A stretch of 8,562 nt of DNA from a bacterium (lineage in GTDB: Bacteria; AUK180; JAQVHJ01). Every line of letters starts with the position of its first letter. Position 1 is the first letter of the stretch. A program made the translations under genes and the position numbers. A model generated the notes under the pieces. The model did no database searches. It was given only the letters and a program-made list of their open reading frames with translations, and had not been told where the DNA came from. Where the stretch lies: positions 1 to 8,562 of the forward strand of contig JAQVHJ010000075.1 in the NCBI GenBank assembly GCA_028696285.1, given 5' to 3'. Positions 1 to 6,924 of this stretch are shown here, piece after piece.

Positions 1-391
1 GGGAGACGGGGAGCAGGACGAAGGACAGATTTGGGAAGCGGTGATGGCGGGTTCTCAGTTTGGCCTGGATAACCTTTGCGGGATAGTAGATTCGAACATG
101 CTTCAGATTGACGGGTGGGTTGATGAAGTAATGACAGTAGGACCGTTAGCGGACAGGTATAAATCATTCGGCTGGAATGTAATCGAGATAGACGGGCATA
201 ACTTTGAACAAATCAGATATGCCTTCAGGCGCGCGAAACAGACAAAGAGGAAACCAACAGTAATTATTACAAACACGATCAAGGGGCACGGGATCTCCTT
301 CATGGAAGACCAGGCCGGGTGGCATGGGAAGGCTCCCAATTCTGAGCAGACAGAGAAAGCCCTGAAAGAAATAGATGAGATGGAGTTTTAA
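1..391 (+). CDS. Transketolase N-terminal subunit, 5'-truncated by window edge
   Basis: The reading frame is open from base 2 and gives 129 residues before a TAA stop. It opens at the thiamine-diphosphate (ThDP) motif: GDGE at bases 2-13, an LDNL stretch, then IVDSN with the metal-binding Asn codon at 95-97, followed by QIDG. This GDG-to-N spacing is the classic ThDP/Mg-binding signature of transketolases. Transketolase moves two-carbon ketol units between sugar phosphates in the non-oxidative pentose phosphate pathway, in the cytoplasm. Split-type N subunits usually have about 270-280 residues, so roughly the first half lies outside the window. The ATG at 44 and GTG at 41 are internal codons, because conserved sequence lies upstream of them. 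The matching C subunit starts 33 bases downstream, which supports a two-gene transketolase. The family call is firm. The substrate is assigned from family knowledge. Confidence 0.95.
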   Translation, partial: GDGEQDEGQIWEAVMAGSQFGLDNLCGIVDSNMLQIDGWVDEVMTVGPLADRYKSFGWNVIEIDGHNFEQIRYAFRRAKQTKRKPTVIITNTIKGHGISFMEDQAGWHGKAPNSEQTEKALKEIDEMEF

Positions 392-410
392 TTTTTAGAA
401 AAAACATAAC

Positions 411-416
411 AGGAGG
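411..416 (+). promoter_or_regulatory. Shine-Dalgarno site for the transketolase C subunit
   Basis: A perfect AGGAGG lies 8 bases before the ATG at 425. It favours that start over the in-frame ATG at 443, although other family members often begin closer to the second Met (MKPTRHGYGEAL). Confidence 0.8.
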
Positions 417-424
417 AATAATAA

Positions 425-1378
425 ATGAATAAAGAATTAAACATGAAACCCACCAGGCACGGGTACGGAGAAGCTTTAGTTGAATTGGGGAAAGAAGACG
501 AAAGGATATATGTTCTTGGCGCGGACCTCACCAGTTCAACGAGCGCGGACTTATTCCAAAAAGCGTTCCCGGAAAGATTTGTTGAAATCGGTATAGCTGA
601 GCAGAACATGCTTAACGTTGCTGCCGGGTTAGCTCTTGAAGGAAAGATCCCGTTTGTCAGCACATACGGTGTCTTTGTTGCCGGCCGGGCATGGGACCAG
701 ATCAGAACCACTATCTGCTATGGAAATATCAATGTTAAGATCGGGGGAGCGCACGGCGGGATTTCTGTCGGGCCTGACGGCGCAACACACCAGGCATTGG
801 AAGAAATAACTATCATGCGCGTAATTCCGAACATGCAGGTGGTTGTTCCGTGCGATTACTGGGAGACATTCAAAGCAACAAAATACATTGCACAAAAGAT
901 TAACGGACCGTCTTATATCAGGTTCGGAAGAGAAGCTGTTCCCATTATTACGGAAAAAGACACCCCGTTCGAATACGGTAAAGCGCAGACTTTCCGTGAA
1001 GGAAAGGATGTCGCCATTATCGCGTGCGGTATGATGGTGTACTGGGCTTTGGAAGCTGCGAAGGAACTGAAAAAGGAAGGCATTGATGTAATGGTCGTTA
1101 ATAATCACACCATTAAACCCATTGATAAAGACGGGATCATTGCCGCAGCAAAGAAGACAGGCGCAGTTGTTACTGCAGAAGAGCACCAGATTCTCGGCGG
1201 TTTAGGCGGAGCTGTCGCGGAAGTGCTGGGTCAGAACTATCCAGTTCCTATGAGAATTGTGGGGGTTCAGGACAGATTCGGGGAATCAGGCGATCCGTGG
1301 GAACTTCTGGAAGAATTCGGCTTGACAACGAAATATCTTGTGAAAGCTGCGAAAGATGTAATTAAAATGAAAAAGTAA
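425..1378 (+). CDS. Transketolase C-terminal subunit
   Basis: This 317-residue protein has the usual length for the C-terminal half of split transketolase (about 305-320). It carries the pyrimidine-binding domain at about residues 7-170 and the transketolase C-terminal domain at about 185-310. Within RFVEIGIAEQNM (51-62), Glu59 corresponds to the glutamate that activates the ThDP aminopyrimidine ring. HGG at 110-112 and DGATHQ at 118-123 are the conserved active-site loop. YIRFGRE at 164-170 closes the Pyr domain, and AEEH with a Gly-rich loop (251-262) is typical of the C-terminal domain. With the upstream N subunit it would form the active cytoplasmic enzyme of the pentose phosphate pathway. 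A 1-deoxyxylulose-5-phosphate synthase is the nearest alternative. It is unlikely because that enzyme is a single chain of about 620 residues. Confidence 0.95.
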   Translation: MNKELNMKPTRHGYGEALVELGKEDERIYVLGADLTSSTSADLFQKAFPERFVEIGIAEQNMLNVAAGLALEGKIPFVSTYGVFVAGRAWDQIRTTICYGNINVKIGGAHGGISVGPDGATHQALEEITIMRVIPNMQVVVPCDYWETFKATKYIAQKINGPSYIRFGREAVPIITEKDTPFEYGKAQTFREGKDVAIIACGMMVYWALEAAKELKKEGIDVMVVNNHTIKPIDKDGIIAAAKKTGAVVTAEEHQILGGLGGAVAEVLGQNYPVPMRIVGVQDRFGESGDPWELLEEFGLTTKYLVKAAKDVIKMKK

Positions 1379-1388
1379 ATGGGGTATT

Positions 1389-2699
1389 ATGGAATATAAA
1401 AAATTTATAGAAGAATTAAAAAGTTACGATGCACCGTTCCAAAACACACTGAATTTTATTCGTAACCTGAAGGATAAGAAAGTTTACCTTTTCTCTCACG
1501 ATGATCCGGATGGAATAACATCTGCAGTATTAATGTCGAGATTACTTGAAAATCTTGAAGTGGAACACCAGGTTTTCTTCCCGGGTGCATTTGTCCTCAG
1601 CTCAAAGGATTTCCCCGATTCGGAATATGATGCTGCAATCGTAATGGACAAGGGTACCCTTCCCCAGTATTCCGAATTCGGAGACCTGGGAAAGGAATTC
1701 CTTTTTATTGACCATCATTATACAACCGGGTTCCCGAATAATGTCTCTTACTATAATCCGAATGCAGATTCATCAAAAGGCTGTTCAACTTCATTTCTTG
1801 TTCATAATATTCTCACAGCTCTTGAGTACGAGAGTATTTTCTATGATTTCTTCTGCCTGGTAGGGTTAAAGGGTGATTTCGCAATAGAGCCCGTAACGAA
1901 GGTTGTCAGTCCTTATGTTAAGACATTCTACGATGAAGCAGAGAAGAAATTCATGAAATTACTCTACCCGATGCATATCAAGCCGACCATGTTCGATGTT
2001 GAACAGAGAGAGAAGACCTGTTACCTGAACCAGTTTGCCGAATTGATCCATGCGGTATCAGGTGGTGGGTTCCAGTTCTTCTATAATGACTATGATAAAT
2101 CCCTGAAAAATGTATCTCAACCGCTATTATCATTCGATTACCTGAGGGAGATCGAAGATATGAAATTCCATTTTGCAGATGTTACTTCTCTTTACGATTT
2201 TGTAAATAAGTCGTCTTTTAAAGAGCCTGTTTCTCTGACTTACCAGCTTTTCTTAAAGGATTGGGATGCCGGAATCAGTATCATTCATAACGCATTGCTT
2301 CTTGAAGAGATTGAAGATACCGGATTATTTCTCTATCTCGGAAAAAAAGTAAGGTTAATGCCGATGCTCGGGTCTGTTGCAGTGTTTGACCTGAAAACGG
2401 AAGCGAATTTAAAGAACGGGTTAATAGTAATGGCGTCAAAAGAAGGCGAATTTACTCATTTCTCCGTAAGGGCAACAGGTGGAGTATTGCATTCGGGAAA
2501 GATCTGCGGAACCATGGCAGAGAACTGGAAAAAGCTCAGACAGCCCAACAAGCATGAATCCCTGATCTCCGGCGGAGGGCATCCGCGAGCTGCAGAATGC
2601 ACTGCAAAAGAAAATGCCGTTTCATTTGGAAATGCTATCCGGTCCTTCTTAGAGATCGCGGCGGAGATACAAAACGGTTCCAAACAATACCACACATAA
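1389..2699 (+). CDS. DHH/DHHA1-family phosphoesterase (RecJ/NrnA-like)
   Basis: A 436-residue predicted soluble protein of the DHH superfamily of Mn-dependent phosphoesterases. The N-terminal DHH domain (about 30-170) shows motif I SHDDPDGITSA (36-46, with His37, Asp39 and Asp41), the motif II Asp in AIVMD (Asp87), motif III DHH at 108-110, and a motif IV-like GLKGDFA with Asp163. The C-terminal DHHA1 domain ends with SGGGHPRAAEC (394-404), the substrate-binding GGGH motif. All expected metal ligands appear present, so activity is likely. The family includes RecJ exonuclease, NrnA nanoRNase, cyclic-dinucleotide phosphodiesterases and archaeal GAN nuclease. The substrate cannot be read from the sequence, but the kinase gene downstream favours a nucleic acid. 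A segment of about 160 residues between the two domains (about 170-330) has no motif I recognise. The gene starts 10 bases after the transketolase gene with only a weak GGGG ribosome site, so translational coupling is plausible. Confidence 0.88.
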   Translation: MEYKKFIEELKSYDAPFQNTLNFIRNLKDKKVYLFSHDDPDGITSAVLMSRLLENLEVEHQVFFPGAFVLSSKDFPDSEYDAAIVMDKGTLPQYSEFGDLGKEFLFIDHHYTTGFPNNVSYYNPNADSSKGCSTSFLVHNILTALEYESIFYDFFCLVGLKGDFAIEPVTKVVSPYVKTFYDEAEKKFMKLLYPMHIKPTMFDVEQREKTCYLNQFAELIHAVSGGGFQFFYNDYDKSLKNVSQPLLSFDYLREIEDMKFHFADVTSLYDFVNKSSFKEPVSLTYQLFLKDWDAGISIIHNALLLEEIEDTGLFLYLGKKVRLMPMLGSVAVFDLKTEANLKNGLIVMASKEGEFTHFSVRATGGVLHSGKICGTMAENWKKLRQPNKHESLISGGGHPRAAECTAKENAVSFGNAIRSFLEIAAEIQNGSKQYHT

Positions 2700-2715
2700 A
2701 TAAGGAAGGAAAAAT

Positions 2716-3108
2716 ATGTCATTTTCTGAAAATGATTTCCCCGGGCTGATCACCCAGTTAGAGAGGGCATCCGGAGCATATCCGGACCCAGGGTTTTCTC
2801 TTGAAGTTGTAAAGGAGATTATCCGGATATTCAAGCGTGTGCCGCTATATCCGGGGATTGCCGCAGGCTGCTCGTTTAAAATCGTAAAGGAAATCTCCCC
2901 CGAAATACTAAAGGAGGGCGATTTTACTCTCGTCTTCCCAAAAAAGGGCCAGCCATTCTCAGGTAAAGTGAAATCTGTCGGAAAAGACAGAATTGACCTG
3001 GCCTCAAAAGAAAATATTAAGACTGCTGACGTAAAAAAAGTTCTGGTAATCAACAAAAAAGTCCTTGAAGAAGATTGGCCAACCCTGATCTTTCCGGAGG
3101 TAAAATAA
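2716..3108 (+). CDS. Conserved-looking hypothetical protein, possible small beta-barrel domain
   Basis: A 130-residue protein I do not recognise. No signal peptide or membrane segment is visible, so it is probably cytoplasmic. Residues 5-45 look helical, with a Pro/Gly-rich turn (PDPGF, 24-28). Residues 66-115 alternate hydrophobic strands with a GDF start, a GKVKSV turn and a DRIDLAS strand, a pattern reminiscent of SH3-like or Sm-like small barrels. That is a guess from the strand pattern, not a family match. The start is supported by an AAGGAAGGA ribosome site at 2702-2710. The stop codon immediately precedes the ATG of the Clp1-like kinase, and the phosphoesterase gene ends 16 bases upstream, so it is very likely co-translated with both. 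A role as partner or nucleic-acid adaptor for one of them is possible but unproven. The reading frame itself is secure. Confidence 0.8.
   Translation: MSFSENDFPGLITQLERASGAYPDPGFSLEVVKEIIRIFKRVPLYPGIAAGCSFKIVKEISPEILKEGDFTLVFPKKGQPFSGKVKSVGKDRIDLASKENIKTADVKKVLVINKKVLEEDWPTLIFPEVK
3096..3100 (+). promoter_or_regulatory. Ribosome site for the Clp1-like kinase, inside the upstream gene
   Basis: GGAGG lies within the last codons of the 130-residue gene, 8 bases before the ATG at 3109. The upstream stop TAA (3106-3108) touches this ATG. The layout suggests terminating ribosomes feed directly into kinase translation. Confidence 0.7.
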
Positions 3109-4368
3109 ATGACAAATAAACAATTGAATAAATCCCAAATCTTTCTTGTTACCGGTCCGATGAATATTAAAGTAATTTCCGGAACAGTATCTGTTATTGG
3201 GGCCGAGTTCGGAAAAGGGAAAACCTTCTCCGTTCCCCAGGGGAAGAAGGTGCCCGTGGAAACATTACCCTCTTCAGGCGAAGTGAAATTACAATCTTCC
3301 GGGAAAGGAAGAATCGAACAGCTGGAAAAGAGAACGATACCCGCAATGTGGGATTCGCTTGCTCAGAAGATCTACAAAGAAAAGTTAAAGAAGATATTGA
3401 TCTTAGGCGAAGTAGATACGGGAAAAAGCTTCTTTACCACATACATCTCAAACAAGCTGATCAATAACGGTTCAACCGTCGGAATTCTGGACTGTGATGT
3501 GGGACAATCTGACGTTGGCCCTCCGGGGACTTTAGGCCTGGCTATATGTAAAAAGAAGTTTCTCTTCCTTGCAAACCAGCCTGCCGATGACATCTATTTC
3601 ATCGGTTCCCTTTCACCAGGCCTGCATCTAACATTATTCCTAACCGGTATAGATAAATTGACAACCGAAGCTTCTGCGAAGACAGACTTTTTAATTATTG
3701 ACACCACCGGCTGGGTCCACGGTGACGGCGGACGCCAGGTCAAGCATTCCAAGATTGATATAATTAACCCTGACCTCGTCATTTTACTCCAGCGCAAGGA
3801 CGAACTTGAACATCTCGTCCTCACCGTCCCCCCCAAGAAAGTCTTCCGTCTTGAAGTTTCCAAGACCGCATCAAATACATCGCAACACGATAGAAAACTC
3901 TTAAGGGAGATGGTTTCGATTGATTATTTTAAGGGGTCGAAGAAGTTTGCGATTCCTTTAACTAAGTTAAAGACCGAAAGGTCATATTTTAAATCGGGTA
4001 ACGAAGTAAATATCCCAAATAAGAAAGTAGTTTATGCGGAGAGGTTAAGGGCGTGGGAAGGGACACTGGTTTTTGTCAAGGAAGCCCTTACGCCAGCAGA
4101 GGCAGGGGAGCTTTCGAAGAGTTTCGGTAATATACGGCAGTTTAAGACAGGTCAGGAGAAGTATATTACGATAGCATTGCTTGACGGGAACCGGAAGATC
4201 CTTGGCCTTGGGAGCATAGAAAAGATAGATTTTAAAAGTGGGAAACTTCATTTTCACTCACCACTCCCGGAAAAACTGATCAAGAAGGTTTGCATCATAC
4301 AGTTTGGATCGAACCGCACGGATTTTTCCGGCAGGGAGATGGGATTTATTTCTCCCGGAGCAATATAA
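3109..4368 (+). CDS. Clp1-like polynucleotide 5'-hydroxyl kinase (Clp1_P domain)
   Basis: A 419-residue P-loop protein matching the Clp1/Grc3/NOL9 kinase family. An N-terminal beta domain (about 10-75) contains the archaeal-style pattern GPMNIKVISGTVSVIGAEF. The kinase domain follows: Walker A GEVDTGKS at 100-107, the family-specific DCDVGQSDVGPPG at 128-140, GSLSPG at 166-171, and IDTTGW followed by HGDGG (197-208), which corresponds to the NTxGWxxGxG motif of Clp1. A C-terminal beta domain occupies about 305-419. Family members transfer ATP gamma-phosphate to 5'-OH ends of RNA and, in archaea, also DNA. In eukaryotes Clp1 works in tRNA splicing and mRNA 3'-end processing, and Grc3/NOL9 in rRNA processing. 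The family is normal in archaea and eukaryotes but uncommon in bacteria. It abuts the 130-residue gene and lies near a DHH phosphoesterase, suggesting shared work on nucleic-acid ends. The P-loop looks intact. The substrate is not known. Confidence 0.88.
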   Translation: MTNKQLNKSQIFLVTGPMNIKVISGTVSVIGAEFGKGKTFSVPQGKKVPVETLPSSGEVKLQSSGKGRIEQLEKRTIPAMWDSLAQKIYKEKLKKILILGEVDTGKSFFTTYISNKLINNGSTVGILDCDVGQSDVGPPGTLGLAICKKKFLFLANQPADDIYFIGSLSPGLHLTLFLTGIDKLTTEASAKTDFLIIDTTGWVHGDGGRQVKHSKIDIINPDLVILLQRKDELEHLVLTVPPKKVFRLEVSKTASNTSQHDRKLLREMVSIDYFKGSKKFAIPLTKLKTERSYFKSGNEVNIPNKKVVYAERLRAWEGTLVFVKEALTPAEAGELSKSFGNIRQFKTGQEKYITIALLDGNRKILGLGSIEKIDFKSGKLHFHSPLPEKLIKKVCIIQFGSNRTDFSGREMGFISPGAI

Positions 4369-4384
4369 TTAAGGAGAATAACAA

Positions 4385-4618
4385 ATGAAAGATTTGCTGG
4401 GAAGTATTGACAGGATAGAAGGCGAGCTTGCCGTAATAATCTTTGATCAAGGAGGGGAGTTTATCATACATACCGATTATCTTCCAAAGGGCTGGCATGA
4501 AGGTTCTATTGTCAAGATTAACATAACGCTTGATAAAGCGGAAGAGAAGAAGCGTCTTGAAGAAGTTAAAGGTCTTCAGGATCGTCTTTTAAAACGCACG
4601 AAAGAGAAAAATAAATAG
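4385..4618 (+). CDS. DUF3006 domain protein
   Basis: A 77-residue protein with the DUF3006 layout: an N-terminal strand ending in SIDRIEGELAVI (7-18), a short beta region, a conserved LPKGWHEGSIVKI segment (33-45) and a charged C-terminal helix rich in Glu, Lys and Arg (about 50-77). Its length is typical, since members are about 65-90 residues. The molecular function is unknown. In Firmicutes such genes often sit next to ComEC-like metallo-beta-lactamase genes, but none is seen here. An AAGGAG ribosome site at 4371-4376 lies 8 bases before the ATG. The gene follows the Clp1-like kinase by 16 bases, so it probably shares its transcript. The charged tail could bind nucleic acid or a protein, but nothing shows this directly. 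Confidence 0.75.
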   Translation: MKDLLGSIDRIEGELAVIIFDQGGEFIIHTDYLPKGWHEGSIVKINITLDKAEEKKRLEEVKGLQDRLLKRTKEKNK

Positions 4619-4646
4619 TCAATTTATTTTACTAATAATACTTTAT

Positions 4647-4651
4647 GGAGG
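4647..4651 (+). promoter_or_regulatory. Ribosome site that sets the start at 4660
   Basis: GGAGG lies 8 bases before the ATG at 4660. It overlaps the codons that would follow the upstream in-frame ATG at 4645, which has no ribosome site of its own. The protein read from 4660 begins MRTKFF and runs straight into a hydrophobic signal core, as expected of a Sec signal peptide. Confidence 0.8.
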
Positions 4652-4659
4652 TTTGTTCT

Positions 4660-6906
4660 ATGAGAACAAAATTTTTCCTTTTCCTTTTAATATTCCTCTT
4701 TGGATTATCAGCCTCTGGGAATTATGCTACCTATGTTGTAATAAGCCAATTGGAATATGATGCATCCGGTCTTGAGAGCGCCGGGGAATTTGTTGAATTA
4801 TACAATCCGACAAATCAGGATATTAACATTTCCGGTTGGGATATTATTTATAAAACAGCCTCTGGCACCACGTGGAGTCCTGTTGCTACATTACCGAGTG
4901 GTTCAACGATACCCGCCTGCGGATATTTTCTGGTTGGGGGTGATGATATTGCAGCTGATTGGCCTGGTGTTGTCGCTGATTATATTGATACTTCCCTTGG
5001 ATTTTCAGGGACCGGCGGACATGTAGGGGTTCGTGATGAAAATGATGTTATCCTTGACTATGTAGGCTATGAAACTGCTCTCTATCCGGAAGGCGGTATT
5101 GCGGCACCTGAGGCAAACGCAACCAGTCAAACCATAGAAAGAATCTCGGGTCCTGCCGGAACCAATGTAAACGGTCAGGGAAACGGCTGGGATACAGATG
5201 TTAACGGGAATGACTGGGTTGTAGTAAGTGAAGCCCCATCAACACGAAATTCTCCCACAGAGTGTCCTCCGGACATTATTCCTCCTCAAGTATCCTCAAC
5301 GGATCCTGCTGATTTAGAGACAGGTGTTGACTTAAATAAAACATTGACAATAACCTTTAATGAAGAGATGGATACCGGGACAGTTGAGATTGCATTTTCA
5401 ATCTCGCCACTTGTTGCGGGAGCAACCAGTTTTATCTGGTCGTCCGGTAACAAGGTATTATCCTGGTCACACACGACCAATTTCTCTGCAGATAATACAT
5501 ATACAGTGACCATTTCAACAGCAGCTCTGGATACGAGCGGAAATGCACTTGATGGTGACGGGAACGGAAGTGAAGGACCGGCGTATTCATTTTCCTTTGT
5601 TACCCGGGATGCGACTGCCCCGAACGCCATTAATGACTTGGCTGCCTCAGACGGTCCGGGAGTAAATGAAGTTTCTTTATCCTGGACTGCAGTTGGTGAT
5701 GACGGCGGCACGGGAACTGCAACTTCATATATAGTTAAATATTCAACACAAAACATTACAAACGACACAGATTTTAATAATGCAACGACCTATGTTCAAT
5801 CCTGGACACCTCTTGCTTCCGGGAACAATGAATCTTATATTCTTACCATGCCGTCTGCAGGAACTTTATATTACTTCTCAATTAAAGCCGTTGACGACAG
5901 TGCAAACGAATCTCCTTTTGGTAATGTTGATTCTGCCACTTCGGGAGATGCATCCGCGACAGTTTCTCCAAATATTCGTGCAGCAGCTCAAGGCCGGGTC
6001 ACCTATACATTTACCTATAATGTAATCTCCCCTAAATTTGACGGGGATGATTCTTTCCGTTTAGTTGTTCCTTCAACCTGGGGAACCGTTTCTGCGGGGA
6101 TTGTTTCCATGACCCTTGATGGTTCTAATTATACCGGATTTACTATCTCCGGCCAGGAAATTACCGCATCAAATATAACAGCAAACTCAACTATCCGTGT
6201 AGTCCTCGGACCTATTACAGTCCAGAACACAGCTCAGAACAATGTTGAGTTTGAGATGTATACAAATATAAACAGCGGCGGGTTTGCGAAGGTTGACGGT
6301 TCACCAACGATCACGGTTGCGGAACCTGCAGTCATGACGATAGATCCTTCCACAGATCCGCATCATACTCCCGGAACAACAGACATTGTCACTGTGGAGA
6401 TAAGGGATTCCGGAAATAATATTCTATACGGCGCTCAGATTGATCTGGTGATAAGCAAAAATCCCGGCGGGGATGCAACAGTTAATAATAATACTGTATA
6501 TACAGACGTATCCGGGTCCGCCACATTCCAATTCAAGCTTTCAAATACACCCGGAGTAAACGAAGTGACGGTAGCCTGCAATTCACTTGTCGGGTATTAT
6601 TTAGACACAGCTTTTGCGGGTAATTACATTTCACAGAACTATCCCAATCCATTCAACCTGAATAAGAACCGGGTTACAAAGTTTAAGATCAATCTTGAAA
6701 CATCTCAGGAAGTTCTTTTCAACGTTTATAATGTAAACGGAGAACTTGTCAAGACATTATATGAAGGCTCAATGGATCAGGGTCTCCATGAAATACAGTG
6801 GGATGGGACAAATGATCATAACAAGCAGCTTGATTCAGGAGTTTATTTTGTATTCTTCAAGTACGGAAGTAATACCGAAAAATTTATGATGACAATTGTG
6901 AAATAA
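4660..6906 (+). CDS. Secreted multidomain protein: LTD, Ig-like, FN3 and FlgD-Ig/type IX-like sorting tail
   Basis: A 748-residue exported protein. Residues 1-20 form a Sec signal peptide (MRTKFF, a Leu/Phe-rich core, then SASG). A lamin-tail domain (about 25-198) contains GEFVELYNPT and ISGWDI and ends at SEAPSTRNS. A Big_5-like Ig domain (about 205-316) opens with PPQVSSTDPADLETGV and includes ITFNEEMD. An FN3 domain (about 320-430) has NEVSLSWTAVGDD and YYFSIKAVDDSANES. A beta-rich domain without a firm family match (about 433-554) precedes an invasin-like Ig domain (about 556-642). The C-terminus (about 655-748) is a FlgD-Ig/T9SS-A-like tail: SQNYPNPFN at 658-666, VYNVNGELVKTL, WDG at 714-716, SGVYFVFF at 726-733. 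Such tails direct surface export by type IX or related systems. No catalytic domain is visible, so an adhesive or structural surface role is likely. The outer-membrane barrel gene follows by 18 bases. Confidence 0.87.
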   Translation: MRTKFFLFLLIFLFGLSASGNYATYVVISQLEYDASGLESAGEFVELYNPTNQDINISGWDIIYKTASGTTWSPVATLPSGSTIPACGYFLVGGDDIAADWPGVVADYIDTSLGFSGTGGHVGVRDENDVILDYVGYETALYPEGGIAAPEANATSQTIERISGPAGTNVNGQGNGWDTDVNGNDWVVVSEAPSTRNSPTECPPDIIPPQVSSTDPADLETGVDLNKTLTITFNEEMDTGTVEIAFSISPLVAGATSFIWSSGNKVLSWSHTTNFSADNTYTVTISTAALDTSGNALDGDGNGSEGPAYSFSFVTRDATAPNAINDLAASDGPGVNEVSLSWTAVGDDGGTGTATSYIVKYSTQNITNDTDFNNATTYVQSWTPLASGNNESYILTMPSAGTLYYFSIKAVDDSANESPFGNVDSATSGDASATVSPNIRAAAQGRVTYTFTYNVISPKFDGDDSFRLVVPSTWGTVSAGIVSMTLDGSNYTGFTISGQEITASNITANSTIRVVLGPITVQNTAQNNVEFEMYTNINSGGFAKVDGSPTITVAEPAVMTIDPSTDPHHTPGTTDIVTVEIRDSGNNILYGAQIDLVISKNPGGDATVNNNTVYTDVSGSATFQFKLSNTPGVNEVTVACNSLVGYYLDTAFAGNYISQNYPNPFNLNKNRVTKFKINLETSQEVLFNVYNVNGELVKTLYEGSMDQGLHEIQWDGTNDHNKQLDSGVYFVFFKYGSNTEKFMMTIVK

Positions 6907-6924
6907 TTTTAGGAGGATTTTTCT

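Noticed and set aside
629..1186. Long minus-strand open frame (185 codons) opposite the transketolase C subunit.
   Set aside because: It is fully antisense to a conserved gene, has a Cys-rich composition unlike any family, and is best explained as a shadow of codon bias. The same applies to the minus-strand frame at 5286-5768.
425..1378. Possible 1-deoxyxylulose-5-phosphate synthase or acetoin/pyruvate dehydrogenase E1 beta subunit instead of transketolase.
   Set aside because: The upstream partner has the transketolase GDGE...VDSN...QIDG pattern, and the split sizes match tktN/tktC rather than a single-chain synthase or an E1 alpha/beta pair.
3828..3834. Run of seven C in the Clp1-like gene, considered as a frameshift or slippery site.
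   Set aside because: The frame is intact on both sides and family motifs continue after it. It encodes Val-Pro-Pro-Lys in a region compatible with the family.
4619..4646. AT-rich gap with TAATAATA, considered as a promoter -10 element for the secreted-protein gene.
   Set aside because: No convincing -35 element lies at the right distance, and AT-rich triplets are expected by chance here. A promoter in this gap remains possible but is not shown.
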